Shown here in pieces: positions 18,417-26,904 of a DNA stretch of 59,721 bases. The notes beneath the pieces were generated by a model. It did no database searches, was not told the DNA's origin, and worked only from the letters and a program-made list of their open reading frames with translations. Source of the stretch: an uncultured Puniceicoccaceae bacterium (GTDB taxonomy: Bacteria; Verrucomicrobiota; Verrucomicrobiia; Opitutales; Coraliomargaritaceae); the NCBI GenBank assembly GCA_913044165.1, contig CAJWMY010000004.1, forward strand, positions 1 to 59,721, given 5' to 3'. A program made the position numbers and the translations under genes. How positions within the stretch are numbered: position 1 is the first letter of the stretch; each line of letters starts with the position of its first letter.

Positions 18417-19262
18417 CTAGTTAATTTGAATGCAAAGAGCAGTGGTGTTATCTTTCCCATCTTCTGATATAGATTGCTTAACCATTTTTTCTGCCAGAGA
18501 CTCCATTTCAAGATCTAGTGTAGAAATAGATTGAGCATCAATCATCATTCGTTTGATAGCTGAATCCATCAAGCCTTCATTTAAGCCATCCGAACAGATT
18601 AAAAATCGATCTTCATTACTCAAAGCCAGCTCACCGAATTGCGGATTAAGGTGCTGAGTTTTCCCTCCTATTACCTGCTGTAAAATATTCCGTCTTGGGT
18701 CATTACGTGCCTCGTACTCAGATATAGCCCCCTTTTCTTTGAGCCAAGCAATATGGGTATCGTCTTTGGTAATTTGCCTAAAGTCCCCTTCTTTCTTAAG
18801 ATGATAAATTCGACTATCCCCGATATGGGCAAAATACAACTGTTCAGCTCGAATCCAAACCATACTGAGCGTTGCACCCATCCCTTCTAATTCTTTATAA
18901 GAGCTACCCATATTTGAGATAACAGCATGCAAATTTGAAAGTAACTCCATTAAAACATTCTGAAAACAAACCTCCATTCCTTGTGCCTGAATTTTGCATA
19001 CACTAGGGAAAAGTAAGGCTATTTGCTCAACAACTGCCCGACTCGCAAAATCACCTGCATTAGCACCACCCATTCCATCACTTACAGCAAAAACAAAATT
19101 ACATTGATTAAGAGAATCCTCTCCTCTTTTACCTAAATGATAGATTCCCTCCCCATCCACTTTAAGAGCAATGAATCGATCTTGATTTTTTGACCTAAAA
19201 CGGCCCGAGTCACTATGACCTGACCAGGTAATATTTCTAAAATTGTTATCAAGGGAACTCAT
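18417..19262 (-). CDS. PP2C-family serine/threonine phosphatase
   Basis: A 281-residue soluble metal-dependent phosphatase. The PP2C motifs are in order: SGRFRSKNQDRF with Asp28, SDGMGGANAGDFAS at 61-74, HIGDSRIYHL, SDGLNEGLMDS and the final DNTTAL with metal-binding Asp. No membrane helix, forkhead or receptor domain is attached, like the stand-alone PrpC/Stp phosphatases. Directly upstream on the same strand, 76 bases away, is a tiny kinase-like gene, suggesting a shared signalling role. It is not linked to a full-length Ser/Thr kinase here. Confidence 0.93.
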   Translation of the reverse strand: MSSLDNNFRNITWSGHSDSGRFRSKNQDRFIALKVDGEGIYHLGKRGEDSLNQCNFVFAVSDGMGGANAGDFASRAVVEQIALLFPSVCKIQAQGMEVCFQNVLMELLSNLHAVISNMGSSYKELEGMGATLSMVWIRAEQLYFAHIGDSRIYHLKKEGDFRQITKDDTHIAWLKEKGAISEYEARNDPRRNILQQVIGGKTQHLNPQFGELALSNEDRFLICSDGLNEGLMDSAIKRMMIDAQSISTLDLEMESLAEKMVKQSISEDGKDNTTALCIQIN

Positions 19263-19338
19263 ACTTAAAGAAAGTTAATTTATACACTGATAGTAGAAAT
19301 AATTATATATAATAACTGGTAGTTAAATTGGGATAATC

Positions 19339-19764
19339 TCATGCATCTAAGTTAGGATTAAAAAAAGGTTCTGGACCTGCATCAAAACCTTTTTCTAGAA
19401 TACTCGCAAATTCAAAATCAATTAAACAAAAGCGCCCTATCTGTGCGGAGTAAGTAATATTTCGTAATGCCTGGTCTTTATGCCGTACTCCATATTTTTC
19501 TAATTCATCAAACAATGCATTACATTTCTTATTGCTTAAATACTCTACTTTATGCCCGCAATTAGTCGTTGTTATTTTGAACTCAATCGCATCTTTTTCT
19601 AGTAACCTAGGTACAAAATTACAATCTTTGGAAGCTAAATATTCGAGCACGCGAACTTCATTCTCGTAACGCGCTTTTGCCTGAGGACCAAGAAACCATT
19701 TTTGAACTCGGCCGTCATAGCTAATATGAACACGAGCAAAAGCACTATTCTTTTTTTCAACCAT
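19339..19764 (-). CDS. Miniature protein-kinase-like protein
   Basis: The 141-residue product looks like a cut-down protein kinase fold. A catalytic-loop-like HKDQALRN (His95, Asp97, Asn102) is followed at normal spacing by LIDFEF (Asp116), equivalent to HRDxxxxN and DFG. Upstream, VQKWFLGPQAKARYENEVRVLEYLA offers a candidate beta-3 lysine (Lys22) and helix-C Glu. No glycine-rich loop is obvious and the C-lobe after DFE is almost absent (about 25 residues). This resembles Bud32/RIO-like or other atypical small kinases; activity is uncertain. It diverges from glnII and precedes the PP2C gene. Confidence 0.7.
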   Translation of the reverse strand: MVEKKNSAFARVHISYDGRVQKWFLGPQAKARYENEVRVLEYLASKDCNFVPRLLEKDAIEFKITTTNCGHKVEYLSNKKCNALFDELEKYGVRHKDQALRNITYSAQIGRFCLIDFEFASILEKGFDAGPEPFFNPNLDA

Positions 19765-19852
19765 GAAAGCATTAAATTACTTTTTTCTTTTTTATTCAAG
19801 AATCTAGAGCTTTTATATAGCTAAAACTCAAAAATACTTGCACTAATCTCAA

Positions 19853-19868
19853 TGGCACACATCTTGCT
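19853..19868 (+). promoter_or_regulatory. Sigma-54 (RpoN) -24/-12 promoter of glnII
   Basis: TGGCAC, 5 bases, TTGCT matches the sigma-54 consensus TGGCAC-N5-TTGCW at every defined position. The GG (19854-19855) and GC (19866-19867) are 12 bases apart, as required. Predicted transcription start is near 19879, giving a leader of about 70 bases before the glnII ATG. Such promoters need an NtrC-type activator, fitting nitrogen control of glutamine synthetase. Confidence 0.85.
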
Positions 19869-19950
19869 TATATACCTTTTTTTAAAGGTAACAACAACGT
19901 TTACCAACTTAAACTAATTATAACTTACAATTCATAAAATCCATAAGATT

Positions 19951-20973
19951 ATGGCAAAATTAAAACTAGAATATATATGGCTCGATGGATATGAGCCAGT
20001 AGCTAACTTACGTGGCAAAACTAAGATTGTTGAGGGCGATCCAGAGTCTTTTAAACTCGATGACTGTCCTATGTGGGGCTTTGATGGAAGCTCGACTCTA
20101 CAAGCAGATGGAAGCGATTCTGATTGTATGCTAAAACCGGTTGCACTTTATCCAGATGGTGCAAGAGATAATGGCTTCCTTGTGATGAGTGAAGTTATGT
20201 TGCCTAATGGGGATCCCCATCCGTCGAATGCTCGTGCAACTATTTCAGACGACGCTAACTTTTGGGTAGGACTTGAACAAGAATACTTCCTATACCAAGA
20301 CGGCAAGCCACTAGGTTGGCCAAGTAACGGGTACCCAAATCCACAAGGTGAGTACTACACAGGTGTCGGCTTTTCGAATGTTGGCGACATTGCGCGTCAA
20401 ATCGTAGAAGAACACTTAGACCTTTGTATCTTCGCGGGCATTAACCACGAAGGCATTAATGCTGAAGTAGCCAAAGGGCAATGGGAATTCCAAATTTTTG
20501 GTGAAGGCTCTAAAAATGCAGCTGACCAAGTTCACGTAGCTCGCTATATTCTTTTGAGAGTATGCGAACAATATGGAGTTGATGTAAATTTCCATTGTAA
20601 ACCCTTTTCAGGTGATTGGAATGGTTCAGGAATGCACTGTAACTTCTCTTCTGACTTCATGCGTAAAACAGGGGGCAAAGATTATTTCGAAAAGCTTATG
20701 GCTAAATTCGAGGAATACAAAGATGAGCACATTGCAGCTTATGGCCCTGAAAACCACCTGCGTTTAACAGGTCTTCATGAAACTCAATCTATAGATAAGT
20801 TCTCATGGGGAATCGCTGACCGAGGAGCTTCTATTCGCGTGCCACATAGCTTTGCGGATGCTGGCTATAAGGGCTACTTAGAAGATCGCAGACCAAATTC
20901 ACAAGGTGACCCTTACAAGATTGTCTCGCGTGTATTAAAGACTGTTCAAGAAGTGGAAGCTTCTTTCAAATAA
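19951..20973 (+). CDS. glnII: Glutamine synthetase type II (eukaryote-like)
   Basis: Makes glutamine from glutamate, ammonia and ATP. The 340-residue length and the motifs CPMWGFDGSSTLQADGSDSD, WVGLEQEYFL, GQWEFQIF, HCKPFSGDWNGSGMHCNFSS and DRGASIRVP identify GSII, the decameric eukaryotic and plant-symbiont form, not the 470-residue GSI; the adenylylation Tyr region of GSI is absent, so control is likely transcriptional. A near-perfect sigma-54 promoter lies 83-98 bases upstream and a strong terminator just downstream, so this is a single-gene nitrogen-regulated unit. The start MAKLKLEYIWLDGY matches the family. Confidence 0.96.
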   Translation: MAKLKLEYIWLDGYEPVANLRGKTKIVEGDPESFKLDDCPMWGFDGSSTLQADGSDSDCMLKPVALYPDGARDNGFLVMSEVMLPNGDPHPSNARATISDDANFWVGLEQEYFLYQDGKPLGWPSNGYPNPQGEYYTGVGFSNVGDIARQIVEEHLDLCIFAGINHEGINAEVAKGQWEFQIFGEGSKNAADQVHVARYILLRVCEQYGVDVNFHCKPFSGDWNGSGMHCNFSSDFMRKTGGKDYFEKLMAKFEEYKDEHIAAYGPENHLRLTGLHETQSIDKFSWGIADRGASIRVPHSFADAGYKGYLEDRRPNSQGDPYKIVSRVLKTVQEVEASFK

Positions 20974-20999
20974 TATTGAAAAAAACTAAATTTACGGGA

Positions 21000-21029
21000 T
21001 GGTCACTCTTTATGAGTGGCCATTTTTTT
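21000..21029 (+). terminator. Rho-independent terminator of glnII
   Basis: A 9-bp stem (TGGTCACTC / GAGTGGCCA with one G-T pair) and 5-nt loop is followed by TTTTTTT, 27 bases after the glnII stop. Classical form. Confidence 0.9.
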
Positions 21030-21031
21030 AG

Positions 21032-21244
21032 CCAAGTATTTACACTTGCGCCCAAACACAATTTATAGATTTAAAATTAGGCTCTACATTATATGGGATA
21101 GATGGAAACCTTGCGACTTTTAATATAATTTTAGAAGGAAGCACTGAACTATTAAATTGGACCACCTACGGAGAATACTCCTTTGAACTTGATGCCCAAA
21201 ATAATGATGGAACTAAATTCTTAAGATTCAAAATGAGAGTATAA
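21032..21244 (+). pseudogene. Possible fossil C-terminus of a surface or secreted protein
   Basis: Between the glnII terminator and the convergent NTF2-like gene there is an uninterrupted frame of about 70 codons with no ATG/GTG/TTG start at a sensible place, ending in TAA at 21242-21244. It reads like a C-terminal repeat of secreted verrucomicrobial proteins: NIILEGSTELLNWTTYGEY, then DAQNNDGTKFLRFKMRV, resembling the common 'ESSTxLxxW...KRFFRV' ending. I read it as the leftover 3' end of a deleted gene. Evidence is compositional and by resemblance only. Confidence 0.35.
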
Positions 21245-21760
21245 CTAAATGCGTTTTTGCACAAAATGTATTAATTGTTTAGCAATCGGTATCTTCTTGT
21301 AAATTAATGTGGTTGGATCCCAATAATCTTGGTGAAAAATAACCTTTCTTTCACTATTAAATCTAAATCTAGTTATGCCGATGGAAGTTTCTATCTCAGA
21401 TTTTGGTTTGAAACGTATTCCCATAGTCCACTCAATGAAATACTCACCTTTCGAGCGTATCACATGATTAAAGGAAAACTCAACCCCTTCCACTGACTGC
21501 AGCCCATGGATCATATAGGATATGAGATTTTTTTTGTTATCAAAATGTTTAAAAGCGTCCCTAAAGTAGAAACGCTCTGCATATAATTTAGGCAGCTTAT
21601 CCTTTAAATTTTTGAGATTGTAGTTGGAAAACAAATCTTCTAGTGAGTCTAACATTTTCTGCTCAGAAACACTTCCTGGATCAGGCAATGAGAAATTTCT
21701 TGGATTAGTCCACCGTAAGGCATTTTTATATGTTTTGTCTAGATCTGTTTGTGAATGCAT
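21245..21760 (-). CDS. NTF2-like/SnoaL-fold protein of the lipid-modification cluster
   Basis: The 171-residue soluble protein has the NTF2-like pattern: a helical start, LEDLFSNYNLKNLKDKLPKLYAERFYFRDAFKHF, HGLQSVEGVEFSFNHVIRSKGEYFIEWTMGIRF, and ITRFRFNSERKVIFHQDYWDP. The last HQDYWD block is common in NTF2-like genes beside CFA-synthase-like methyltransferases and FAD oxidoreductases. It is transcribed divergently from the methyltransferase across 98 bases that must hold both promoters. A binding role in lipid modification is inferred from neighbourhood; no catalytic residues can be named. Confidence 0.78.
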   Translation of the reverse strand: MHSQTDLDKTYKNALRWTNPRNFSLPDPGSVSEQKMLDSLEDLFSNYNLKNLKDKLPKLYAERFYFRDAFKHFDNKKNLISYMIHGLQSVEGVEFSFNHVIRSKGEYFIEWTMGIRFKPKSEIETSIGITRFRFNSERKVIFHQDYWDPTTLIYKKIPIAKQLIHFVQKRI

Positions 21761-21808
21761 AAAATGAAATTAAATTGAGGATAATTGTATCTAAAACTTT
21801 AATCTGGA

Positions 21809-21836
21809 TTGATAAATCTCGGACGCGCAGTATAAC
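21809..21836 (+). promoter_or_regulatory. Putative sigma-70 promoter of the methyltransferase-oxidoreductase operon
   Basis: TTGATA (21809-21814), a 16-base spacer and TATAAC (21831-21836) lie in the divergent gap, with the ATG at 21859. Good match to -35 and -10 boxes; predicted leader under 20 bases. Confidence 0.5.
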
Positions 21837-21858
21837 TTACAGAATATAATAAAACTAT

Positions 21859-22872
21859 ATGCATTTACCTTCCATACTTGCTGAAAAGAGACTTATACCT
21901 GACTCATTAATTCGAATTGGAATTCGACAACAGCTCAAAGAGCATAGCAAGCATTTGCAAAATGAGTCAAAATCCACAGAGGATTGGATTAAATCTCTTA
22001 ACAATTCACCAATTGCAGAGGCTACTGAAATTTCTAAAATTCAGCATTATGAAGTTCCTACTGACTATTTTAAATATTCTCTTGGTCCTCAATTAAAATA
22101 TAGTTCATGTTATTGGGAAACGCCTCATTCAACTTTACCTGAAGCCGAAGAATCAATGCTAATTAAATCAGCAAAACACGCAAAGCTCTATAACGGACAA
22201 TCTATCTTAGAACTCGGATGCGGTTGGGGCTCATTTAGTTTGTGGATGGCTGAGCACTATCCTGAAAGCAGAATTACTTGTATGAGTCACTCTAAAACAC
22301 AAAAAGAATTCATAGATTCAGAAGTAAAAAGAAGAAATTTAAAAAATATAACCGTTATCACTTGCGATATAAATGAATTTCAAACCGAAGAAAAGTATGA
22401 TCGAATCGTTTCTATTGAAATGTTTGAACACTTACGAAACCACTCAAAATTATTCCTTAGATTATCTAGATGGCTACAAGAAGATGGTCTTATTTTTGTC
22501 CATATTTTTGCCCATAAAAACGCAAACTATTTATTTCAAGTAAAGCATGAACGGGATTGGATGGCCCAATATTTCTTTACCGGAGGCATGATGCCTTCCA
22601 TTGAACTGCTCCCAAAATCAGCCCATGATTTTAATTTAGAAAATACCTGGTTCATCAATGGAAATCACTATAGTAAGACATTGGAAGCTTGGCTTAGAAT
22701 TCAAGATTCTAATGAGCCCATTATACTAGAAATTTTCAAAAAAGCTTATGGGAAGGATGCAAAATTATGGCTTCAGCGTTGGAGAATTTTCTACCTCGCG
22801 TGCTCTGAACTCTTTTCATTTAATAATGGATCCGAATGGTTTTTAATGCATTATTTATTTTCAAAGAAATGA
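21859..22872 (+). CDS. CFA-synthase/coclaurine-N-methyltransferase-type SAM methyltransferase
   Basis: The 337 residues belong to the cyclopropane-fatty-acid synthase superfamily. The SAM-binding motif ILELGCGWGSFSLWMAE (116-132) is followed by ITCMSHSKTQKEFI, and IVSIEMFEHLRNH matches the active-site EMFEH signature. The N-terminus has HYEVPTDYFKYSLGPQLKYSSCYW, also typical. It resembles the coclaurine N-methyltransferase branch, so the target (unsaturated lipid or small amine) is not certain. It leads a three-gene plus-strand operon with an FAD oxidoreductase (7-base gap) and DUF1365, pointing to membrane fatty-acid modification. Confidence 0.9.
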   Translation: MHLPSILAEKRLIPDSLIRIGIRQQLKEHSKHLQNESKSTEDWIKSLNNSPIAEATEISKIQHYEVPTDYFKYSLGPQLKYSSCYWETPHSTLPEAEESMLIKSAKHAKLYNGQSILELGCGWGSFSLWMAEHYPESRITCMSHSKTQKEFIDSEVKRRNLKNITVITCDINEFQTEEKYDRIVSIEMFEHLRNHSKLFLRLSRWLQEDGLIFVHIFAHKNANYLFQVKHERDWMAQYFFTGGMMPSIELLPKSAHDFNLENTWFINGNHYSKTLEAWLRIQDSNEPIILEIFKKAYGKDAKLWLQRWRIFYLACSELFSFNNGSEWFLMHYLFSKK

Positions 22873-22879
22873 TCGTTTT

Positions 22880-24184
22880 ATGAGCTCTAATCCTCTAAAT
22901 ATAGCTGTAATTGGAAGTGGAGTTGCAGGACTAAGTGCGGCTTATTTACTAAATCAAAAACATAGAGTAACACTGATAGAAAAATCTAAGCGGATTGGCG
23001 GGCATACAAGGACTCTTGATCTGCGTGTTGACTCCGATACAAATTTAAAGGTCGATACAGGATTTATTGTAATGAACTTAAGGAATTATCCTTTATTTAA
23101 TAAATTGTTAAAAGAACTAAACGTTTCGATTCAAAAATCATGCATGACCTTTAGCTATTCTGATACTATAAAAAATTACTCCTATGCAGGGACAAGTTTT
23201 CGCGGAATGTTTCCCCATATTAAATACTTATTCAATCTAAATCATTTTGCACTTATTGGTGATCTCTTACGCTTTGCTTTAATAGGTCATAAGGATCTTA
23301 AAAGTGGATTTTTAAAACAAAAGACTTTAGGTGATTATTTAGATGAACGTAGGTTTTGCCCAGTCTTTCAAAACCGATACCTCTTTCCTATGGGGGCTGC
23401 GATCTGGTCTTCTCCTGTTAGTAAAATGAGGGATTTTCCAGCAGAGCCTTATCTTCATTTTTTAGATAATCACGGGCTTCTTAGAATGATAAATGCTCCT
23501 CAATGGTTTACGATAAAAGGCGGCAGCCAAACCTATGTGAAAGCGATTCTAAAAACATTTAATAATAAACCAAAGCGTGGAGCCAATATTCAAAAAATTC
23601 TAAGACCTGAAAATGCGCCCGTAGAAATCTACTATTCATCAGGTGAAATTGAAACTTATGATCATGTAGTAATAGCCACACATGCAGATACTGCCTTGGA
23701 ATTATTAGGAGATGCGGATGTATGCGAAAAAAAATGCCTAAGTCCTTGGCGATACCAAGCGAATAAAGTGCTTTTACATACAGACAAAACATATCTTCCT
23801 CCAAAAAAAATTCACTGGGCCTCATGGAATTTTTTAAGAAAGCAATCCTCTAATACAGTCACAACTAATTCTTCTCCTGTTTGCGTTAGTTACTACATGA
23901 ACCGCTTACAAAATTTAAAAGTATCGGAACCTTACATTGTCACCTTAAATCCACAGACTGAAATTGATCCGAAAAAAATAATTAATAAAACGATGATGAC
24001 CCACCCACTATATACTTTTGATTCTCTGAATAGCCAATCTCAACTCAAATTAAATAATGGAAGACGTAATACATGGTATTGCGGCAGTTACTTCGGATAT
24101 GGATTTCATGAGGACGCTGTACGTTCCTCTTTTGAATTAGTAAAGCGCTTGGACCCAACAATAATGACGGAAGCTCCAATATGA
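22880..24184 (+). CDS. FAD-dependent amine-oxidase-like oxidoreductase
   Basis: A 434-residue flavoprotein. The N-terminal Rossmann fold has GSGVAGLSAAYLL at 12-24 and the acidic end VTLIEKSKRIGGHTRT; later segments KVDTGFIVMN, FPMGAAIWSSP, and the C-terminal NTWYCGSYFGYGFHEDAVRS match the NAD(P)/FAD amine-oxidase-like group that accompanies CFA-type methyltransferases. In plants a homologous domain is fused to cyclopropane synthase. Likely job: oxidation or desaturation of a lipid acyl chain before or after methylation. It overlaps the DUF1365 gene by 4 bases (ATGA). Confidence 0.9.
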   Translation: MSSNPLNIAVIGSGVAGLSAAYLLNQKHRVTLIEKSKRIGGHTRTLDLRVDSDTNLKVDTGFIVMNLRNYPLFNKLLKELNVSIQKSCMTFSYSDTIKNYSYAGTSFRGMFPHIKYLFNLNHFALIGDLLRFALIGHKDLKSGFLKQKTLGDYLDERRFCPVFQNRYLFPMGAAIWSSPVSKMRDFPAEPYLHFLDNHGLLRMINAPQWFTIKGGSQTYVKAILKTFNNKPKRGANIQKILRPENAPVEIYYSSGEIETYDHVVIATHADTALELLGDADVCEKKCLSPWRYQANKVLLHTDKTYLPPKKIHWASWNFLRKQSSNTVTTNSSPVCVSYYMNRLQNLKVSEPYIVTLNPQTEIDPKKIINKTMMTHPLYTFDSLNSQSQLKLNNGRRNTWYCGSYFGYGFHEDAVRSSFELVKRLDPTIMTEAPI

Positions 24185-24981
24185 TCTTTAAACATAAGAT
24201 TTATCGGGGTTCTGTATTCCATGAGAGACGCTCACCTAAGTCTCATTTATTCACTTACCCTTCTACTTTTTTTCGCTTCAATCTCTCGCAACTAGATTCT
24301 TTAAATACTAATTGCACTTTTTTTGGCTATAATAAACCAAACATAATTGGACTAAGGGATAAGGACTATTTACGCGGAAAAAATCTCTCTATCTATGTGC
24401 AAGCATTAGAATTTTTCTCTCCATTAGCCTCAGAGGATCAAATTTTGCTTTTTACTTCACCTCGCTACTTAGGATTTGCTTTTAATCCAGTAAATTTCTA
24501 TCTACGTATAAATCAAAAACTAGAAATAAAAGAAGCTCTTGTTGAAGTTAATAATACTTTTGGTGACCGGCATGTTTATCCACTTAAGCACTTAACAAAA
24601 AATGCAGATGGATTTTATAAAGCTAGCTGCAACAAGGACTTTCACGTCTCCCCATTTAATCCAATAGAAGGCTATTATGAATTTAAATTTCAAATAGATA
24701 CAGAATCTGTTTTCCTAGGAGTTGATTTATATGAAAAAAATCAATGTAAGATGAAGACTTACCTAAAAGGTAAAGCCAATTCCTTGAACGAAAATAAAAT
24801 CATTCGTTATTGTTTTTTCCACCCTTTTGATACCGCCTTAAACTCCATGCCTAGGATTTTAATTCAAGCAATCTTAATTCTATTTAAGAGAAATTTGCCT
24901 ATTTATAAGCGACCTGAACCAATTTCTGAAAAAACCATTATAAATAATACTAAGAAAAAAGATTCTAGTGCTTTATTTTGA
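24181..24981 (+). CDS. DUF1365 family protein
   Basis: The 266-residue protein shows DUF1365 landmarks: IYRGSVFHERRSPKSHLFTYPSTFFRFNL, LFTSPRYLGFAFNPVNFYL, ALVEVNNTFGDRHVYPL, KDFHVSPFNPIEGYYEFKF and FFHPFDTAL. The family has no proven reaction but is consistently linked with FAD oxidoreductases and CFA-type methyltransferases, sometimes within singlet-oxygen or stress regulons. It is the last gene of the operon; the next gene (PglF-like) converges after 39 bases. No signal peptide; a C-terminal hydrophobic helix (ILIQAILILFK) may contact the membrane. Confidence 0.9.
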   Translation: MIFKHKIYRGSVFHERRSPKSHLFTYPSTFFRFNLSQLDSLNTNCTFFGYNKPNIIGLRDKDYLRGKNLSIYVQALEFFSPLASEDQILLFTSPRYLGFAFNPVNFYLRINQKLEIKEALVEVNNTFGDRHVYPLKHLTKNADGFYKASCNKDFHVSPFNPIEGYYEFKFQIDTESVFLGVDLYEKNQCKMKTYLKGKANSLNENKIIRYCFFHPFDTALNSMPRILIQAILILFKRNLPIYKRPEPISEKTIINNTKKKDSSALF

Positions 24982-25020
24982 ATAAGGAAAAGTGAACTAT
25001 TAAAGTAGTGAGTTTAAGGT

Positions 25021-26886
25021 TTATTCAGATGGCGCATATTCACGAATAAAATCTTTTATACGAGTCTTAATGTAGTCACTATTATGAGTGGCCATAGCTT
25101 CTGTTATAGCAGACTGAATGTCAGATAAAGAATTTTTTATTCTATTATTAGCAACGAATTTAAAGATTCTTGGGTGCTCAGTTTTCGAATGCACTTCACT
25201 AAAGTGCTGTACCTCTTCATATAATTTTTCCCCTACCTTCAATCCAGTAAATTCGATATCAATATCTACTTTCTCTTTGTATCCGCTAAGAGCGATCATT
25301 TCTTTAGCTAGATCAAGAATTTTTATAGGCTCTCCCATATCAAGAACAAAAATCTCACCACCACTTCCCTGAGTTGCTGATTCCAAAACTAAACCCATAG
25401 CCTCACGGACAGTCATAAAATAACGCATTACATCAGGATGAGTTACTGTAATTGGCCCTCCCTTAGCAATTTGTTCCTTAAAGATATTTATTACACTACC
25501 CGAAGAACCTAAAACATTACCAAATCTTACCGCCATAAAGCGTGTTTTATTTTCTTGGCGCAACTGAATCTCTTGTAATGCTACTTCTGCGAGCCGTTTA
25601 CTAACTCCCATTACGCTAGTTGGATTGATCGCCTTATCTGTTGAAATAAAAATAAAGCGCTCAATCGAAAATTCGCTAGCGAGCTCCATTAAATTAATCG
25701 ATGCAAAAAAATTATTATTTAATGCTTCTTCTGGTTGATTTTCCATTAAATTAACGTGCTTATAAGCTGCCGCATGAAAGATAATTGTTGGTTTGAATGT
25801 TTCAATACGATAACGTAAGTCTGCTTGGTCTTTTATGTCTAGTATGCATGTTTGAACACATTCATTTAAAGCGTGTGCGTTGATTAAAGAAAATTGTAAA
25901 TCAAAGATTGCGATTTCTGATTGATCAATGCACAAAACAGCCTCAGGGGATTGTTCTAAGGTTTGAGAAACCAACTCTCGGCCGATACTTCCACCAGCTC
26001 CTGTAATCAAGATTCTCTGGCCCTTTAACATTGCATGTATCTTATCAAAATTAAGCTTTACTGTTTCTCGGCCAAGTAAATCCTCTAATTGAACTGGCTT
26101 GACTTGGGTAACCGTAGCACGTCCACTCACAATATCTGTTAAAGCGGGTACACTTTCGACGGCTAAGCCTAATTTACCCGCTTGTTCCGAAACCGCTCTA
26201 AGTCTTTTTGAGGATGCAGATGGAAATGCAATAATGACCTTAGTAATTCCATATCGAGGAGCCAATTTATCAAGAGCTCCTACTCGATCTAGGATTGGTA
26301 TTCCATTGAGCAAACGGCCAATCTTTTCTTCTGAATCATCTAAATAAAAAATAGGTTTAATGCCCAGCGTACGTCGCTTAGAGATTAGATCTGCTCCAAG
26401 TACCGCTCCAACTTCACCAGCTCCTATAATTGCGACACGAGTCAATTCTCCGCTTCCTGAAAGCCATTTTAAAAATCCCTCATTGTGGTAAATCCGTAAA
26501 AAAATACGGAGCCCAGCTATACCCATAAAATAAAGTAATAAATTTGTTATAATTACCGATCTAGGTGGTACATCGTCTCCCTGATAAAAATACCATAGCA
26601 AAAGTACATAAAAAGAACTCAAAAGGAGGCTGATAAATAATCGAAATAAGTCTGGTAGTCTAAATTGAGAAAAAACAACATCAAATTGACCAAAAGCAAA
26701 AAGAAAAGCGATTTGTATACTAACATACCAAATAAAAGTAGCTTTATAGTTTTCTAGGTATACCTCTGGAATACTAAAATCAAAACGAAGTAAGTACGCC
26801 ACGAAAAGTGTACCCAAGGCAAGAATCAAATAAGCACTAAATATACCAAGAAATTTATAATTCAAATATGGCTTTAAAACATTCAT
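25021..26886 (-). CDS. Membrane nucleoside-diphosphate-sugar 4,6-dehydratase (PglF/WbpM/CapD-like)
   Basis: Converts UDP-GlcNAc to its 4-keto-6-deoxy form for cell-surface glycans. The 621 residues comprise four N-terminal transmembrane helices (about 1-130), a Rossmann-like domain starting VAIIGAGEVGAVLG, and a C-terminal SDR domain with ITGAGGSIGRELVSQ near residue 295. The active-site segment FISTDKAINPTSVMGVSKR has Met in place of the usual Tyr (MxxxK), as is characteristic of this family. It follows the DegT aminotransferase gene by 18 bases, so the two act in sequence on the same sugar. Confidence 0.93.
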   Translation of the reverse strand: MNVLKPYLNYKFLGIFSAYLILALGTLFVAYLLRFDFSIPEVYLENYKATFIWYVSIQIAFLFAFGQFDVVFSQFRLPDLFRLFISLLLSSFYVLLLWYFYQGDDVPPRSVIITNLLLYFMGIAGLRIFLRIYHNEGFLKWLSGSGELTRVAIIGAGEVGAVLGADLISKRRTLGIKPIFYLDDSEEKIGRLLNGIPILDRVGALDKLAPRYGITKVIIAFPSASSKRLRAVSEQAGKLGLAVESVPALTDIVSGRATVTQVKPVQLEDLLGRETVKLNFDKIHAMLKGQRILITGAGGSIGRELVSQTLEQSPEAVLCIDQSEIAIFDLQFSLINAHALNECVQTCILDIKDQADLRYRIETFKPTIIFHAAAYKHVNLMENQPEEALNNNFFASINLMELASEFSIERFIFISTDKAINPTSVMGVSKRLAEVALQEIQLRQENKTRFMAVRFGNVLGSSGSVINIFKEQIAKGGPITVTHPDVMRYFMTVREAMGLVLESATQGSGGEIFVLDMGEPIKILDLAKEMIALSGYKEKVDIDIEFTGLKVGEKLYEEVQHFSEVHSKTEHPRIFKFVANNRIKNSLSDIQSAITEAMATHNSDYIKTRIKDFIREYAPSE

Positions 26887-26904
26887 TCGGTAAAATAAAT
26901 CTCT

